Source: Fidelibacterota bacterium (GTDB taxonomy: Bacteria > Fidelibacterota > UBA8477). From it: 37,531 nucleotides of DNA. Each line of letters opens with the position of its first letter. Within the stretch, counting starts at the first letter, position 1. The stretch is taken from positions 1 through 37,531 of the forward strand of contig JAIPJR010000018.1 in the NCBI GenBank assembly GCA_021734045.1. The letters run 5' to 3'. Shown piece by piece: positions 1-7,627 of this stretch. The notes under the pieces are model-generated. The model saw only the letters and a program-made list of their open reading frames with translations. It did no database searches and had not been told where the DNA came from. Made by a program: the position numbers and the translations under genes.

Positions 1-803
1 GTGAATTCAGGATTATGGGTACGATCCATGCCTTCATTCCGGAAGTTCCGGGAGAATTCATAGACCTTTTCAAATCCGCCGATGATCAAGCGCTTCAGAT
101 ACAATTCGTCCGCAATCCGCAGGTAAAAATCCATATCCAGTGCGTTGTGATGCGTCATGAATGGCCGTGCATTGGCGCCACCATACAATGGCTGCAAAAC
201 GGGTGTTTCCACTTCAAGATACCCGTTCTGGTCAAAAAATTCCCGCACAGCCCGGAAGATTTTGGCACGGGTTACGAATGTCTCCTTCACCTCCGGATTG
301 ACGATTAAATCCAGATAGCGTTTACGGTAACGCTGTTCCTTGTCTTCAAAGCCATCGAAAACCTCACCGTCTTTTTCCTTGATATTGGGCAGTGGTCGTA
401 AATTTTTGGACAGCAGGATCAGCTCATCCGTTTTCAGCGTCTTCTCACCGGTGCGCGTTTTCACCAATGTCCCGGTCAAGCCAATGAAATCACCTGTATC
501 CAGCATCTTAAACACTTGGTACGCTTCATCCCCCACATCATCACGACGGATGTAGAGCTGCATTTTCCCACTGCCGTCCATGAAGTGGGCAAAACTGGCT
601 TTCCCCATCACCCGTTTGGTCATGAGACGCCCCGCCAGTTTGACGGTGACCTTTTCTTCCAGGTCCTCAAATTGCTCCACCGCTGCCTGAATGGTATGAG
701 TGCGTGGAAATTCGTATGGATAGGGATTAATTCCCATTTCGCGCAGAGCAGCGACCTTCTCCCGACGCTGCTGCATGATCTCTTTCAGTGTTTCCTGACT
801 CAT
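1..803 (-). CDS. lysS: Lysyl-tRNA synthetase, class II (3' end outside window)
   Basis: Charges tRNA-Lys with lysine in the cytoplasm. The visible 267 residues begin [20 protein letters not shown] and read through the N-terminal OB-fold anticodon-binding domain (for example [15 protein letters not shown] and [15 protein letters not shown]) into the class II catalytic core, with [37 protein letters not shown] (motif 1) and [19 protein letters not shown] (motif 2). The order matches bacterial LysS. The gene runs off the left edge, so roughly the last half is missing. Its ATG overlaps the prfB stop by 4 bases (ATGA), so the two are probably translationally coupled; prfB-lysS is a common bacterial pair. 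Family certain from motifs; completeness unknown. Confidence 0.95.
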   Translation of the reverse strand, partial: MSQETLKEIMQQRREKVAALREMGINPYPYEFPRTHTIQAAVEQFEDLEEKVTVKLAGRLMTKRVMGKASFAHFMDGSGKMQLYIRRDDVGDEAYQVFKMLDTGDFIGLTGTLVKTRTGEKTLKTDELILLSKNLRPLPNIKEKDGEVFDGFEDKEQRYRKRYLDLIVNPEVKETFVTRAKIFRAVREFFDQNGYLEVETPVLQPLYGGANARPFMTHHNALDMDFYLRIADELYLKRLIIGGFEKVYEFSRNFRNEGMDRTHNPEF

Positions 804-1910
804 TCGCTTGTTTTTCCCATCTGACTTAACAAAAAAGCTTTGATGAATGGATCAATTGCACCATCCATCACCGCTTGAATATTTCCGGTTTCCTCTTTGG
901 TTCGATGATCTTTCACCATGGTGTAGGGTTGAAAAACATAGGAGCGAATCTGGTTACCCCAGGCGATGTCGGACTTGCTGTCCTCCCGCTCCTGTTTTTT
1001 CGCCAATTCCTTCTCGCGCTCCAGTTGGTATAGCCGGTTTTTTAACATCTTCATAGCCACTTCACGGTTTTTGAATTGCGACCGTTCGTTCTGACATTGG
1101 ACCACAATCCCGGTGGGCTCATGGGTGATGCGAATGGCAGAATCGGTTTTATTCACATGCTGACCACCGGCACCACTGGCACGGTAGGTATCAATTCGTA
1201 AATCGGACGGATCAATGGTTATTTCGATTTCATTATCAAATAATGGATAGACGAACACCGAGGCAAAACTGGTGTGGCGACGGCTGTTGGCATCAAAGGG
1301 ACTGATGCGCACCAGACGATGAATGCCATTTTCAGCCTTCAGATAGCCATAGGCAAAGCTTCCCTTCACCTCAATCGTGGCATCCTTGATGCCCGCCTCA
1401 TCGCCGGGCTGAAAATCCAGCACTTTGTAGTCAAATCCGCGATTCTCAAAGTAGCGGGTGTACATTCGGAAAAGCATCAGCGCCCAATCCTGCGATTCAG
1501 TCCCGCCTGCGCCGGGGTGAATGCTCAAGATCGCATCCAGAGGGTCATCTTCGGCACTAAGCATCTGCCGGAGTTCGTAATCATCCAATGCGCTTTGGAA
1601 TGCCGCCACCGCCTGTCGAATGTCATCCCCAAAACTATCATCGCCCTCCTCATCCGCCAGCTCCAGCAGAACGCCACAATCCTCCTCCTTCTGTTCCAGA
1701 TTTTCCCAATCCTTCACCTTGGACTCCAATAGATGAATTTTCTGCAAAACCTTTTGGGCGGATTGGGGATCGTTCCAGATTGTGGGATCAAGGGATTGTT
1801 TTTTCAGATCGGCTAATTCTGCTTCCAGCGTATCGTGGTCAAAGATGCCCCCTTAGCGCATCCAAACGCTGCTTCAAATCTCCGTACTGCTCTTTAAAAT
1901 CTTCAAACAT
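800..1910 (-). CDS. prfB: Peptide chain release factor 2 with programmed +1 frameshift
   Basis: RF2 recognises UAA and UGA and triggers peptide release on the ribosome. Translation starts at the ATG at 1910 behind GAGGA, reads 23 codons ([23 protein letters not shown]), then meets an in-frame TGA at 1841-1839. A +1 shift on CTT-T gives Asp (GAC) and continues [19 protein letters not shown] into the long frame, for 369 aa in total, the usual RF2 length. The peptide anticodon SPF (about 203-205) and the catalytic GGQ (about 248-250) are both present. A simple ORF call would start at a TTG at 1747 and lose 54 residues. It is followed directly by lysS with a 4-base overlap. Confidence 0.96.
1838..1853 (-). 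promoter_or_regulatory. RF2 programmed +1 frameshift site
   Basis: On the minus strand the bases read AGGGGG-CAT-CTT-TGA-C. This is the classic RF2 recoding element: an internal Shine-Dalgarno (AGGGGG, 1853-1848) three bases before the slippery CTT, then the weak stop UGA followed by C. It differs from the E. coli site (AGGGGG-TAT-CTT-TGA-C) by one base. When RF2 is scarce the ribosome pauses at UGA and slips forward one base, so RF2 sets its own level. The frames before and after join exactly into one RF2 protein. Confidence 0.96.
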
Positions 1911-2000
1911 AGCTTCCTCAAAATTAGCGCGATAATGTAACAGCCTACCGGATGCGTACAAGGAGGATGTCATTGCTCGCCAGGTCAGAGTGGCCGAAAT

Positions 2001-2017
2001 CTTGCATAACATGCAAG
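2001..2017. promoter_or_regulatory. 17-bp perfect inverted repeat between divergent genes
   Basis: CTTGCAT-AAC-ATGCAAG forms perfect 7-base arms around a 3-base centre, in the 212-base gap between divergent prfB and the FG-GAP gene. On the plus strand it overlaps the -35 of a candidate promoter. This is the size and placement of a dimeric repressor or activator operator. Which protein binds is unknown. Confidence 0.4.
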
Positions 2018-2030
2018 TCGAAAATAGAAT
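2002..2030 (+). promoter_or_regulatory. Candidate sigma70 promoter for the FG-GAP gene
   Basis: TTGCAT (2002-2007), a 17-base spacer, then TAGAAT (2025-2030). Each box is near consensus and spacing is ideal. It lies about 90 bases before the preferred start at 2123 and overlaps the palindrome at 2001-2017. Confidence 0.4.
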
Positions 2031-2122
2031 TTCAAATGCGCAGGGTAGTTTGATTTCTATCTTTGCGCAACAACAAGAAAAGGGTGATGCTGCATCATCA
2101 TCGAATAAAAGAAAGTTTTAAA

Positions 2123-4102
2123 ATGAAAAAATGGATCCATAACATGTTTGCCCTCATTGTCCTACTGGTGATCAGCACGCCCGTCAGCGGACAGTTCTGG
2201 CTACAAAATGATGTCATTTTCAATCCCAGTGGCATCCCGTCTTTGCCATTTTCCCAGCCGCGCTTTGCTGATTTGGATGCGGATGGTGATTTCGATATGA
2301 TCCTGGGTAGCATTGATCAGCCACCCAAATATTTTGAAAATACTGGTTCGGCTACATCACCCGCCTTCCAGCCCGGGGCAGATATTTTTGCAGCCGTATC
2401 ATCATTGGATGCAGAGATGGGCGTTTGCGTGGATCTGGATGATGACGGTGATTTGGATTTTGTCACTGGAGGGTATCTGGGACTGCAATATTTCGAAAAT
2501 ATCGGATCTGCGACCACACCGGAATTCCAAAAAGTCGACGATTTCTTCAGTGGGCTGAATGTAGGCTCAATTCCGGTTCCTACACTGTCTGATATGGATA
2601 ATGATGCCGATTACGATTTGTTGGTGGGACTCAGTGAGGACGGTTCGCTGAAGTACTATCCCAACACAGGCGCATCATTCGAAGCGGAATTTCTGGAGGT
2701 GAATGCAGCGGTTTGGTACGATGTGGGGTTGTATGCCTATCCGGTACTGGTCGATCTGGATTTGGATGATGATGTGGATTTGTTGACCGGTCGTGATGGC
2801 ACCGGATTCTATTATTACCGAAATACGGGAACACCGGAAGCCTGGCAATGGCAGTCAGCCAATGCACTCTTTTCGAATCTTGCTACTGAAACCTACTGGA
2901 ATTCACCGGATTTGGTGGATCTCACCGGCGATGGAAAACTTGATTTGGTGTACGGTACCGCTTCGGGACCTTTGAATTATTACCGGAATACTGGAACAGC
3001 AGCCGCGCCGGCATGGACAGTAAATACATCCCTGTTTGGTGGCGTACTGGATGCAGGCGGCGCCAGTTCTCCGGTCTTCTTCGATTTTGACGATGACGGT
3101 GATTTGGATTTAATCAGCGGTTCGCAGATGGGCGATATGAAGTATTATAAAAATACCGGTGATAATACTGCACCTGCCTGGACCCCAAACCATAGTCGGT
3201 TTGCAAGTATTGATCACTCCATCTATTCAGCCATTGCCATCGGTGATGTGAACGCTGACGGACTTCCCGACGCCATTGCCGGTGATTTGACGGGAGCATT
3301 ATACCTGCATCTCAACATCGGTGCGACCTTCGCGCTCCAGACCGATTATTTCACAGACACCAATGTGGGTGGCTTCTCAGTCCCCAGGTTGGTGGATATG
3401 GATGATGACCGGGACTTGGATCTGGTTTTGGGTAACGAGGACGGAAATCTGTTTTATTACGAAAATGTGGGGTCCCAAACCGACCCGGACTGGCAGGAAG
3501 TCGCCAACTTTTTTGGCGGAATCGATGTGGGCAGCAATTGTGTCCCCACCCTGGGTGATTATGATGGTGACGGGGATCTGGATTTGATAACCGGCGATCT
3601 TTTTCGGGAGCTCCAATATTTCGAACATGATGGTGAAAACTGGATCGAAAATACCAGTATTGTGGGAGATTTGACCGTGGGGCAAAATGCCTCTCCCGCC
3701 CTGGCTGATTTGGATGGTGATGGCGATATGGACCTGACCGTGGGTAATTACGATGGGACTTTCAATTACTTTATGAATGAGACGATTACATCGCTTACGC
3801 CTGACCCGGGCGCCGCTACACCGAATGAGTTTTCCCTTGAACCGGCGTATCCGAATCCATTCAATCCGACCACATCGGTGCATTTCACCATACTCAAAGC
3901 TGGGGCAGTGGATATTACCGTATTTGATATTCAGGGAAAGCATATTCGGTCACTAATACACCAGGAATTCGCAGCGGGACACCACCAGATTCAGTGGCAT
4001 GCACGAGATGATAAGAACCGGCCAGTGGGAACCGGCATCTATTTTATCCGGGTGAATTCAGAGAAGTTCAGTCAAACCCTGAAAGTGAGTCTTTTGAAAT
4101 AA
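2123..4102 (+). CDS. Secreted FG-GAP/VCBS repeat protein with C-terminal sorting domain
   Basis: I place the start at the ATG at 2123 because it begins a typical signal peptide (MKKWIHNMFALIVLLVISTP, cleavage near VSGQ); the frame is open to 2063 and another ATG lies at 2087. The mature protein is about ten repeats of the FG-GAP/VCBS kind, each with a calcium-binding-like acidic loop (DLDADGDFD, DLDDDGDLD, DYDGDGDLD and so on) and a YFENTGS-type strand, as in integrin-like beta-propellers. The last 85 residues hold AYPNPFNPTT and a FlgD-like beta fold ending in KVSLLK, the arrangement used as a type IX secretion sorting signal. The natural ligand is unknown. It converges on glnA across a shared terminator. 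Confidence 0.88.
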   Translation: MKKWIHNMFALIVLLVISTPVSGQFWLQNDVIFNPSGIPSLPFSQPRFADLDADGDFDMILGSIDQPPKYFENTGSATSPAFQPGADIFAAVSSLDAEMGVCVDLDDDGDLDFVTGGYLGLQYFENIGSATTPEFQKVDDFFSGLNVGSIPVPTLSDMDNDADYDLLVGLSEDGSLKYYPNTGASFEAEFLEVNAAVWYDVGLYAYPVLVDLDLDDDVDLLTGRDGTGFYYYRNTGTPEAWQWQSANALFSNLATETYWNSPDLVDLTGDGKLDLVYGTASGPLNYYRNTGTAAAPAWTVNTSLFGGVLDAGGASSPVFFDFDDDGDLDLISGSQMGDMKYYKNTGDNTAPAWTPNHSRFASIDHSIYSAIAIGDVNADGLPDAIAGDLTGALYLHLNIGATFALQTDYFTDTNVGGFSVPRLVDMDDDRDLDLVLGNEDGNLFYYENVGSQTDPDWQEVANFFGGIDVGSNCVPTLGDYDGDGDLDLITGDLFRELQYFEHDGENWIENTSIVGDLTVGQNASPALADLDGDGDMDLTVGNYDGTFNYFMNETITSLTPDPGAATPNEFSLEPAYPNPFNPTTSVHFTILKAGAVDITVFDIQGKHIRSLIHQEFAAGHHQIQWHARDDKNRPVGTGIYFIRVNSEKFSQTLKVSLLK

Positions 4103-4124
4103 TCATACCCATTTCTGGACAATT

Positions 4125-4156
4125 AAAAAGGAGCGGTTGCAGGCCGCTCCTTTTTT
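4125..4156. terminator. Bidirectional rho-independent terminator
   Basis: GGAGCGG (4130-4136) pairs with CCGCTCC (4144-4150) around a 7-base loop and is flanked by A5 on the left and T6 on the right, so it ends transcripts from both directions. It sits between the converging FG-GAP gene and glnA. Confidence 0.9.
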
Positions 4157-4186
4157 GATTACACCATTCGGTTGAAGTTTACCGAA

Positions 4187-5518
4187 TCAGATAATCTCCA
4201 GATAGGTATCCAGCTCCCATTGGGAAACTGCGGTTGAGTAGGACATCCATTCCTGCATTTTTGCCCGGGAGAATTTCTGAAATAATTCCTCTCCCAGCGC
4301 GGCTGTGAGCACCTCGTCACCTGAAAGTTCAGTAATTGCTTCACGCAACGATGCCGGCAGGACCGGCACATTCTGCTGGTTCAGGTCCTCATCGCTGATT
4401 TCAAAGATATTTTGCTCCTCGGCCGGTTCCGGTGGTGCAATTTTACTCTGAATACCATCCAGGCCGGCAGCAGCCATAACAGCAAATGCCAAATAGGGAT
4501 TGGCGGAGGGATCTGGTGAACGTAATTCCATGCGTGACGATGCTTCCCGTCCGGGTGTGAACCGAGGTACACGAATCAGCGCAGAGCGATTACGCGTCGC
4601 CCAGCAAACATAAACCGGCGCTTCATACCCCTTCACCAGGCGTTTGTAGGAATTCACCGTGGGATTCAGGATTGCCGTGAGAGCCCGGGCATGCTTGATG
4701 AGTCCGCCGATCCAGTACAACGCCAGGTCGGACAGGTGATGAGACGAATCGGGTGAGAAAAAGACATTCTTCCCATCCTTGAACAAACTCTGGTGCACAT
4801 GCATCCCTGATCCATTGATGCCGGCGATGGGTTTGGGCATGAATGTGGCATGCAGGCCGTGGCGGTGAGCAATGGTTTTCACAACGAACTTAAAAGTCAT
4901 GGCGTGATCAGCCACGGTCAATGCATCGTTATAGCGAAAATCAATTTCATGTTGTCCGGCAGCGACCTCATGATGCAGTGCTTCCACATCAATATTCATA
5001 GCCTGGAGCGCTTCAGTGATTTCCTGTCTGATGACCGTACCCATATCGGTGGCCTGATCAAAATACCCGGCGTCGTCATGCGGTAGCGCTTCAATTTTTC
5101 CATTCGTTTTCTGAACCAGGAAAAATTCCAGTTCCGGTCCCACGTTCATGGTATAGCCAAGCGCTTCCAGCTTCTCCAGCTGTCGCCGTAAAACCGTCCG
5201 GGGACTGCCGGGATACAGATTGCCGTCCGGAAGATAAACATCGCAAATAATGCGGGCAGTGGGATAATCTGAATTCGCCGTCCAGGGCAGAATGGCGTAT
5301 GAATCCAAATCCAGCTTCAGGTACATATCGCTCTCAGTAATTCGGGTAAATCCTTCGATAGACGAACCGTCAAACCAGACATTCTGCTCAATGGCAGTGG
5401 GTAATTTGCTGATGGGGATGGTAACGGCTTTTACCGTTCCCATCAGGTCAGTGAACTGTAAATCGATAAATTTGATTCCATCCTTCTCGATGGAATCGAA
5501 TAGGGCTTTCTGTGACAT
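4187..5518 (-). CDS. glnA: Glutamine synthetase, type I (alpha class)
   Basis: Makes glutamine from glutamate, ammonia and ATP; the main entry point for nitrogen. The 443 aa carry the GSI signatures in order: WFDGSSIEGF, NVGPELEFFLV, the ATP-binding KPIAGINGSGMHVHQ, NPTVNSYKRLV, RNRSALIRVP and RMELRSPDPSANPYL. The length and the absence of the NLYDLPPE-type adenylylation site near the C-terminus (the region reads DLNQQNVPVLPASL) put it in the short GSI-alpha group, not the adenylylated GSI-beta group. The arginine in GFTRITESDM corresponds to the glutamine feedback residue described in Bacillus GS. It lies 16 bases after an Lrp-type regulator, so the two are probably cotranscribed. Confidence 0.96.
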   Translation of the reverse strand: MSQKALFDSIEKDGIKFIDLQFTDLMGTVKAVTIPISKLPTAIEQNVWFDGSSIEGFTRITESDMYLKLDLDSYAILPWTANSDYPTARIICDVYLPDGNLYPGSPRTVLRRQLEKLEALGYTMNVGPELEFFLVQKTNGKIEALPHDDAGYFDQATDMGTVIRQEITEALQAMNIDVEALHHEVAAGQHEIDFRYNDALTVADHAMTFKFVVKTIAHRHGLHATFMPKPIAGINGSGMHVHQSLFKDGKNVFFSPDSSHHLSDLALYWIGGLIKHARALTAILNPTVNSYKRLVKGYEAPVYVCWATRNRSALIRVPRFTPGREASSRMELRSPDPSANPYLAFAVMAAAGLDGIQSKIAPPEPAEEQNIFEISDEDLNQQNVPVLPASLREAITELSGDEVLTAALGEELFQKFSRAKMQEWMSYSTAVSQWELDTYLEII

Positions 5519-5534
5519 TTTCGGGGAAACTCCT

Positions 5535-6020
5535 TTAGTTGGCTTTTTTTTCCATCAAATGACCCAAAGGAACAGCCAGGGTTTCCTTATAGGTCGATAA
5601 AACAATATTGGACTTGGTGCGCGTGACACCAGGCCACCGCTGAATTTCCGATAAAACACTCTCCAATTTACGGGTGTTCTCCGTTCGGATTTTCAGAATG
5701 TGTGACCCGTCCCCCGTCACAGAATGACACTCCAAAATTTCTGGAAATTGATTAACGCGTTCGGTGAATTCCTGATACTGAAGTGATGTTGTGCTTTGCA
5801 CTATTACGAACGCCGTCACATCCAGTCCACACAAATGAGGCTCCAGATGGGTGGCGTGCACAATGATGTAGCCGGCTTCTTTGAGCTTACGCAAGCGTTC
5901 GCTCACGGCCGGAATACTCAGATTAACTAAATGGGCTAAATCCTGCCGTTTAACCCTAGCATTGGATTGCAGGGCATTGAGTAATTGGATATCAACGTCA
6001 TCTAAGGCATGTGTTGGCAT
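5535..6020 (-). CDS. Lrp/AsnC family transcriptional regulator
   Basis: 161 aa with an N-terminal winged helix-turn-helix (LDDVDIQLLNALQSNARVKR, then LAHLVNLSIPAVSERLRKLK; about residues 6-55) and a C-terminal RAM (ACT-like) effector domain (about 65-145; ECHSVTGDGSHILKIRTEN holds the usual glycine-aspartate ligand turn). Family members bind an amino acid, oligomerise and wrap DNA. It is first in a two-gene unit with glnA, so control of glutamine synthesis and of itself is the natural inference. An in-frame TAA lies two codons before the ATG, so the start is well fixed. No normally spaced Shine-Dalgarno precedes it. A perfect 30-bp inverted repeat covers the start codon. Confidence 0.92.
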   Translation of the reverse strand: MPTHALDDVDIQLLNALQSNARVKRQDLAHLVNLSIPAVSERLRKLKEAGYIIVHATHLEPHLCGLDVTAFVIVQSTTSLQYQEFTERVNQFPEILECHSVTGDGSHILKIRTENTRKLESVLSEIQRWPGVTRTKSNIVLSTYKETLAVPLGHLMEKKAN

Positions 6021-6029
6021 GCCTTAGAT
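6000..6029. promoter_or_regulatory. Perfect 30-bp inverted repeat over the regulator start codon
   Basis: The arms ATCTAAGGCATG (6000-6011) and CATGCCTTAGAT (6018-6029) are exact 12-base complements around a 6-base centre. The ATG of the Lrp-type gene (6020-6018) lies inside. Next to it an imperfect repeat TTAGATTAA...TTAAGTCTAA (6024-6047) adds another half site, giving three TTAGA/TCTAA elements about two helical turns apart. As DNA this suits an Lrp-type autoregulatory operator; as RNA the arms could fold over the start codon. Both readings are inference from sequence. Confidence 0.7.
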
Positions 6030-6053
6030 TAATTTATTTAAGTCTAATGTCAA
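6026..6053 (-). promoter_or_regulatory. Candidate promoter for the lrp-glnA unit
   Basis: A perfect -35 box TTGACA (6053-6048) is followed after 16 bases by the weak -10 TAATCT (6031-6026). If used, transcription would begin at or next to the ATG at 6020, giving a nearly leaderless message, consistent with the lack of a well-spaced Shine-Dalgarno. The -10 lies on the edge of the 30-bp palindrome, so a bound regulator would block it. The -35 is convincing, the -10 is not. Confidence 0.4.
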
Positions 6054-6074
6054 ATATTATTTAAAATTTTAATT

Positions 6075-6590
6075 TTACTGCCTGGTTATCCACCAAAATA
6101 ACTGTGCAGCCTGGATTCCAAGCGTCAGATAGGGTGTCACTTCCCGGAAAACTTTCCAAAAGGACGATTTTAAGACGATGGTATCATTGGGATAAATGGG
6201 TGGTACCAAACTATCATCACCGGTTTCCAGAAACCGCTCAATATCCGCCACCACCACCTTCGGCTCACCTGCTTTCGCCTGGTACCGGATAATCCGCACA
6301 TTGTCCAATCGGGCAAAATTGGTGGGACCACCGAAAAAGCCCAGCAACGCGATCAAATCCGTATCACTGGGAACCATCATCACACCAGCGTTATTCACTT
6401 CACCCCAAACCCGGATGTACATGGACAATTGACCTGTTTCCGGATCGATGATATAGCGCGTATCCACACCGGTCTTTTCAGTTGTGGCGGATGACTCCTG
6501 CTCATTCATGGACTGCTGAGCCGCCCAAACCGGCTGTACTATCATCAGGACAGTTAATGACATGATGAATATTTGCTTAAAAGTTTTCAC
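6075..6590 (-). CDS. SLBB-domain periplasmic protein, polysaccharide-export-like
   Basis: 171 aa from a GTG at 6590 with GGGAG seven bases upstream. A signal peptide (MKTFKQIFIMSLTVLMIVQP, cleavage near VWAAQ) is followed by one SLBB-type beta-grasp domain (about 56-140): IRVWGEVNNAGVMMVPSDTD, LLGFFGGPTNFARLDNVRII and PIYPNDTIVL are the standard landmarks seen in Wza-type export proteins. A hydrophobic stretch (VTPYLTLGIQAAQLFWWI) near the C-terminus may anchor it. It lacks the N-terminal poly-export domain of a full Wza, so it is at most an accessory. It is the last gene after porU-porV, 37 bases downstream; a link to surface export is inferred from that position. Confidence 0.75.
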   Translation of the reverse strand: MKTFKQIFIMSLTVLMIVQPVWAAQQSMNEQESSATTEKTGVDTRYIIDPETGQLSMYIRVWGEVNNAGVMMVPSDTDLIALLGFFGGPTNFARLDNVRIIRYQAKAGEPKVVVADIERFLETGDDSLVPPIYPNDTIVLKSSFWKVFREVTPYLTLGIQAAQLFWWITRQ

Positions 6591-6627
6591 TCAATTCTCC
6601 CTTAAACCCGGTAGTTCAGTACGGGCA

Positions 6628-7626
6628 TTAATAGCTGAATGTAAGATTGACCCGATGGGCTACGGTTAACTCTGAAGTGGAAAATGTATAATCAATACGC
6701 CACATTTTCAGCACGACACCAAGGCCAACGCCATACCGGCCGCTAAAATAACCGCCGCGAAAAAAAACCTGGTGACCAATATCAATTTCTGTACCCCAAT
6801 GATGACGATCTCCATTCTCATTGTAATTACTGTAGAGCAGCGCCACCGTGCAATTCAGTTTTTCATAAAATTGACTGATCTGAGCACCCCAGCGTAATGA
6901 ACGGGCAAGCACATCCTGGTGCTTGGTATTCCAGTAAATGGGCGTATTTAAAATGTCATTAAGCTGGACACCCACGACATAATAGGTATTGGAAATCGGT
7001 TCATCGTTCTCCACCACACGCATACCAATCTGGGCGCCCATGTCAATGCCAAATCCATTCGCCCAGGCATCCCAGACCGATTTCCGCAAATATTTGATGT
7101 TCACCCCCAGAGGCATATCTGCCTTGATTTTGAAATACTTCCATCCCATGTCAATTTTGAAATGTCGCAAGGTTCCCAGGGTAATCATTCCCAGATCCTC
7201 TCTGTCAGAAAATTCACCCCAGCCTGTGCCATTCATATTTCGAATAGAATCCTGACGAATTTCCACCGGCAGGTCATTGATGAGATCCGGACGGTATTGA
7301 ATGCCATCAACACCCACATGCGCCCATAGTGCGGCTGATTGCCACTTCTCACCAATCGAAAGGCGCTGCTCCAACGTGTAGTTCGTCATGAGTCCACCCT
7401 GGTAATGGTACCCGATGGCAGAACTCCGTACGGGACCCCACCCCGCAATCGCCGGGTTCATCAGGCCAATCCCCGTCTCACCATGGTAAGCTACTGTTGC
7501 ACCACCCAGCGCTGAATAAGCCGCCGGTACTGACGCCTGAATGAACGCATCACCGTACCGTCCACCAAACGCCACCAGGGGCAGCAGTAAAAGCATTACA
7601 CTGATATTTTTAAAATATTCGGTCAT
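6628..7626 (-). CDS. PorV-like outer-membrane beta-barrel (type IX secretion)
   Basis: 332 aa with a signal peptide (ISVMLLLLPLVAFGG) and then the start typical of PorV/PorQ-type barrels: GDAFIQASVPAAYSALGGAT with AYHGETGIGLMNPAIAGWGP. The rest is alternating amphipathic strands with many Tyr, Trp and Gly and ends on an aromatic residue (VNLTFSY), as outer-membrane barrels do. In type IX secretion PorV shuttles cargo to the PorU sortase. The gene begins one base after the porU stop, which strongly supports that pairing. The function is known for the family; the exact subtype (PorV versus PorQ or another family member) is not settled by eye. Confidence 0.78.
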   Translation of the reverse strand: MTEYFKNISVMLLLLPLVAFGGRYGDAFIQASVPAAYSALGGATVAYHGETGIGLMNPAIAGWGPVRSSAIGYHYQGGLMTNYTLEQRLSIGEKWQSAALWAHVGVDGIQYRPDLINDLPVEIRQDSIRNMNGTGWGEFSDREDLGMITLGTLRHFKIDMGWKYFKIKADMPLGVNIKYLRKSVWDAWANGFGIDMGAQIGMRVVENDEPISNTYYVVGVQLNDILNTPIYWNTKHQDVLARSLRWGAQISQFYEKLNCTVALLYSNYNENGDRHHWGTEIDIGHQVFFRGGYFSGRYGVGLGVVLKMWRIDYTFSTSELTVAHRVNLTFSY

Positions 7627-7627
7627 C

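Noticed and set aside
800-1747. prfB starting at 1747 as a 315-aa protein
   Set aside because: The start is a TTG inside a conserved helix; the frameshift site and upstream 23 codons give the full RF2 N-terminus.
3377-3943. 188-aa minus-strand ORF inside the FG-GAP gene
   Set aside because: Shadow of repeated coding sequence; its Ile/His pattern is the complement of the acidic repeats.
6018-6029. Palindrome at 6000-6029 as a terminator of the SLBB gene
   Set aside because: It has no T run on the minus strand and contains the next gene's start codon, so an operator or translational role fits better.
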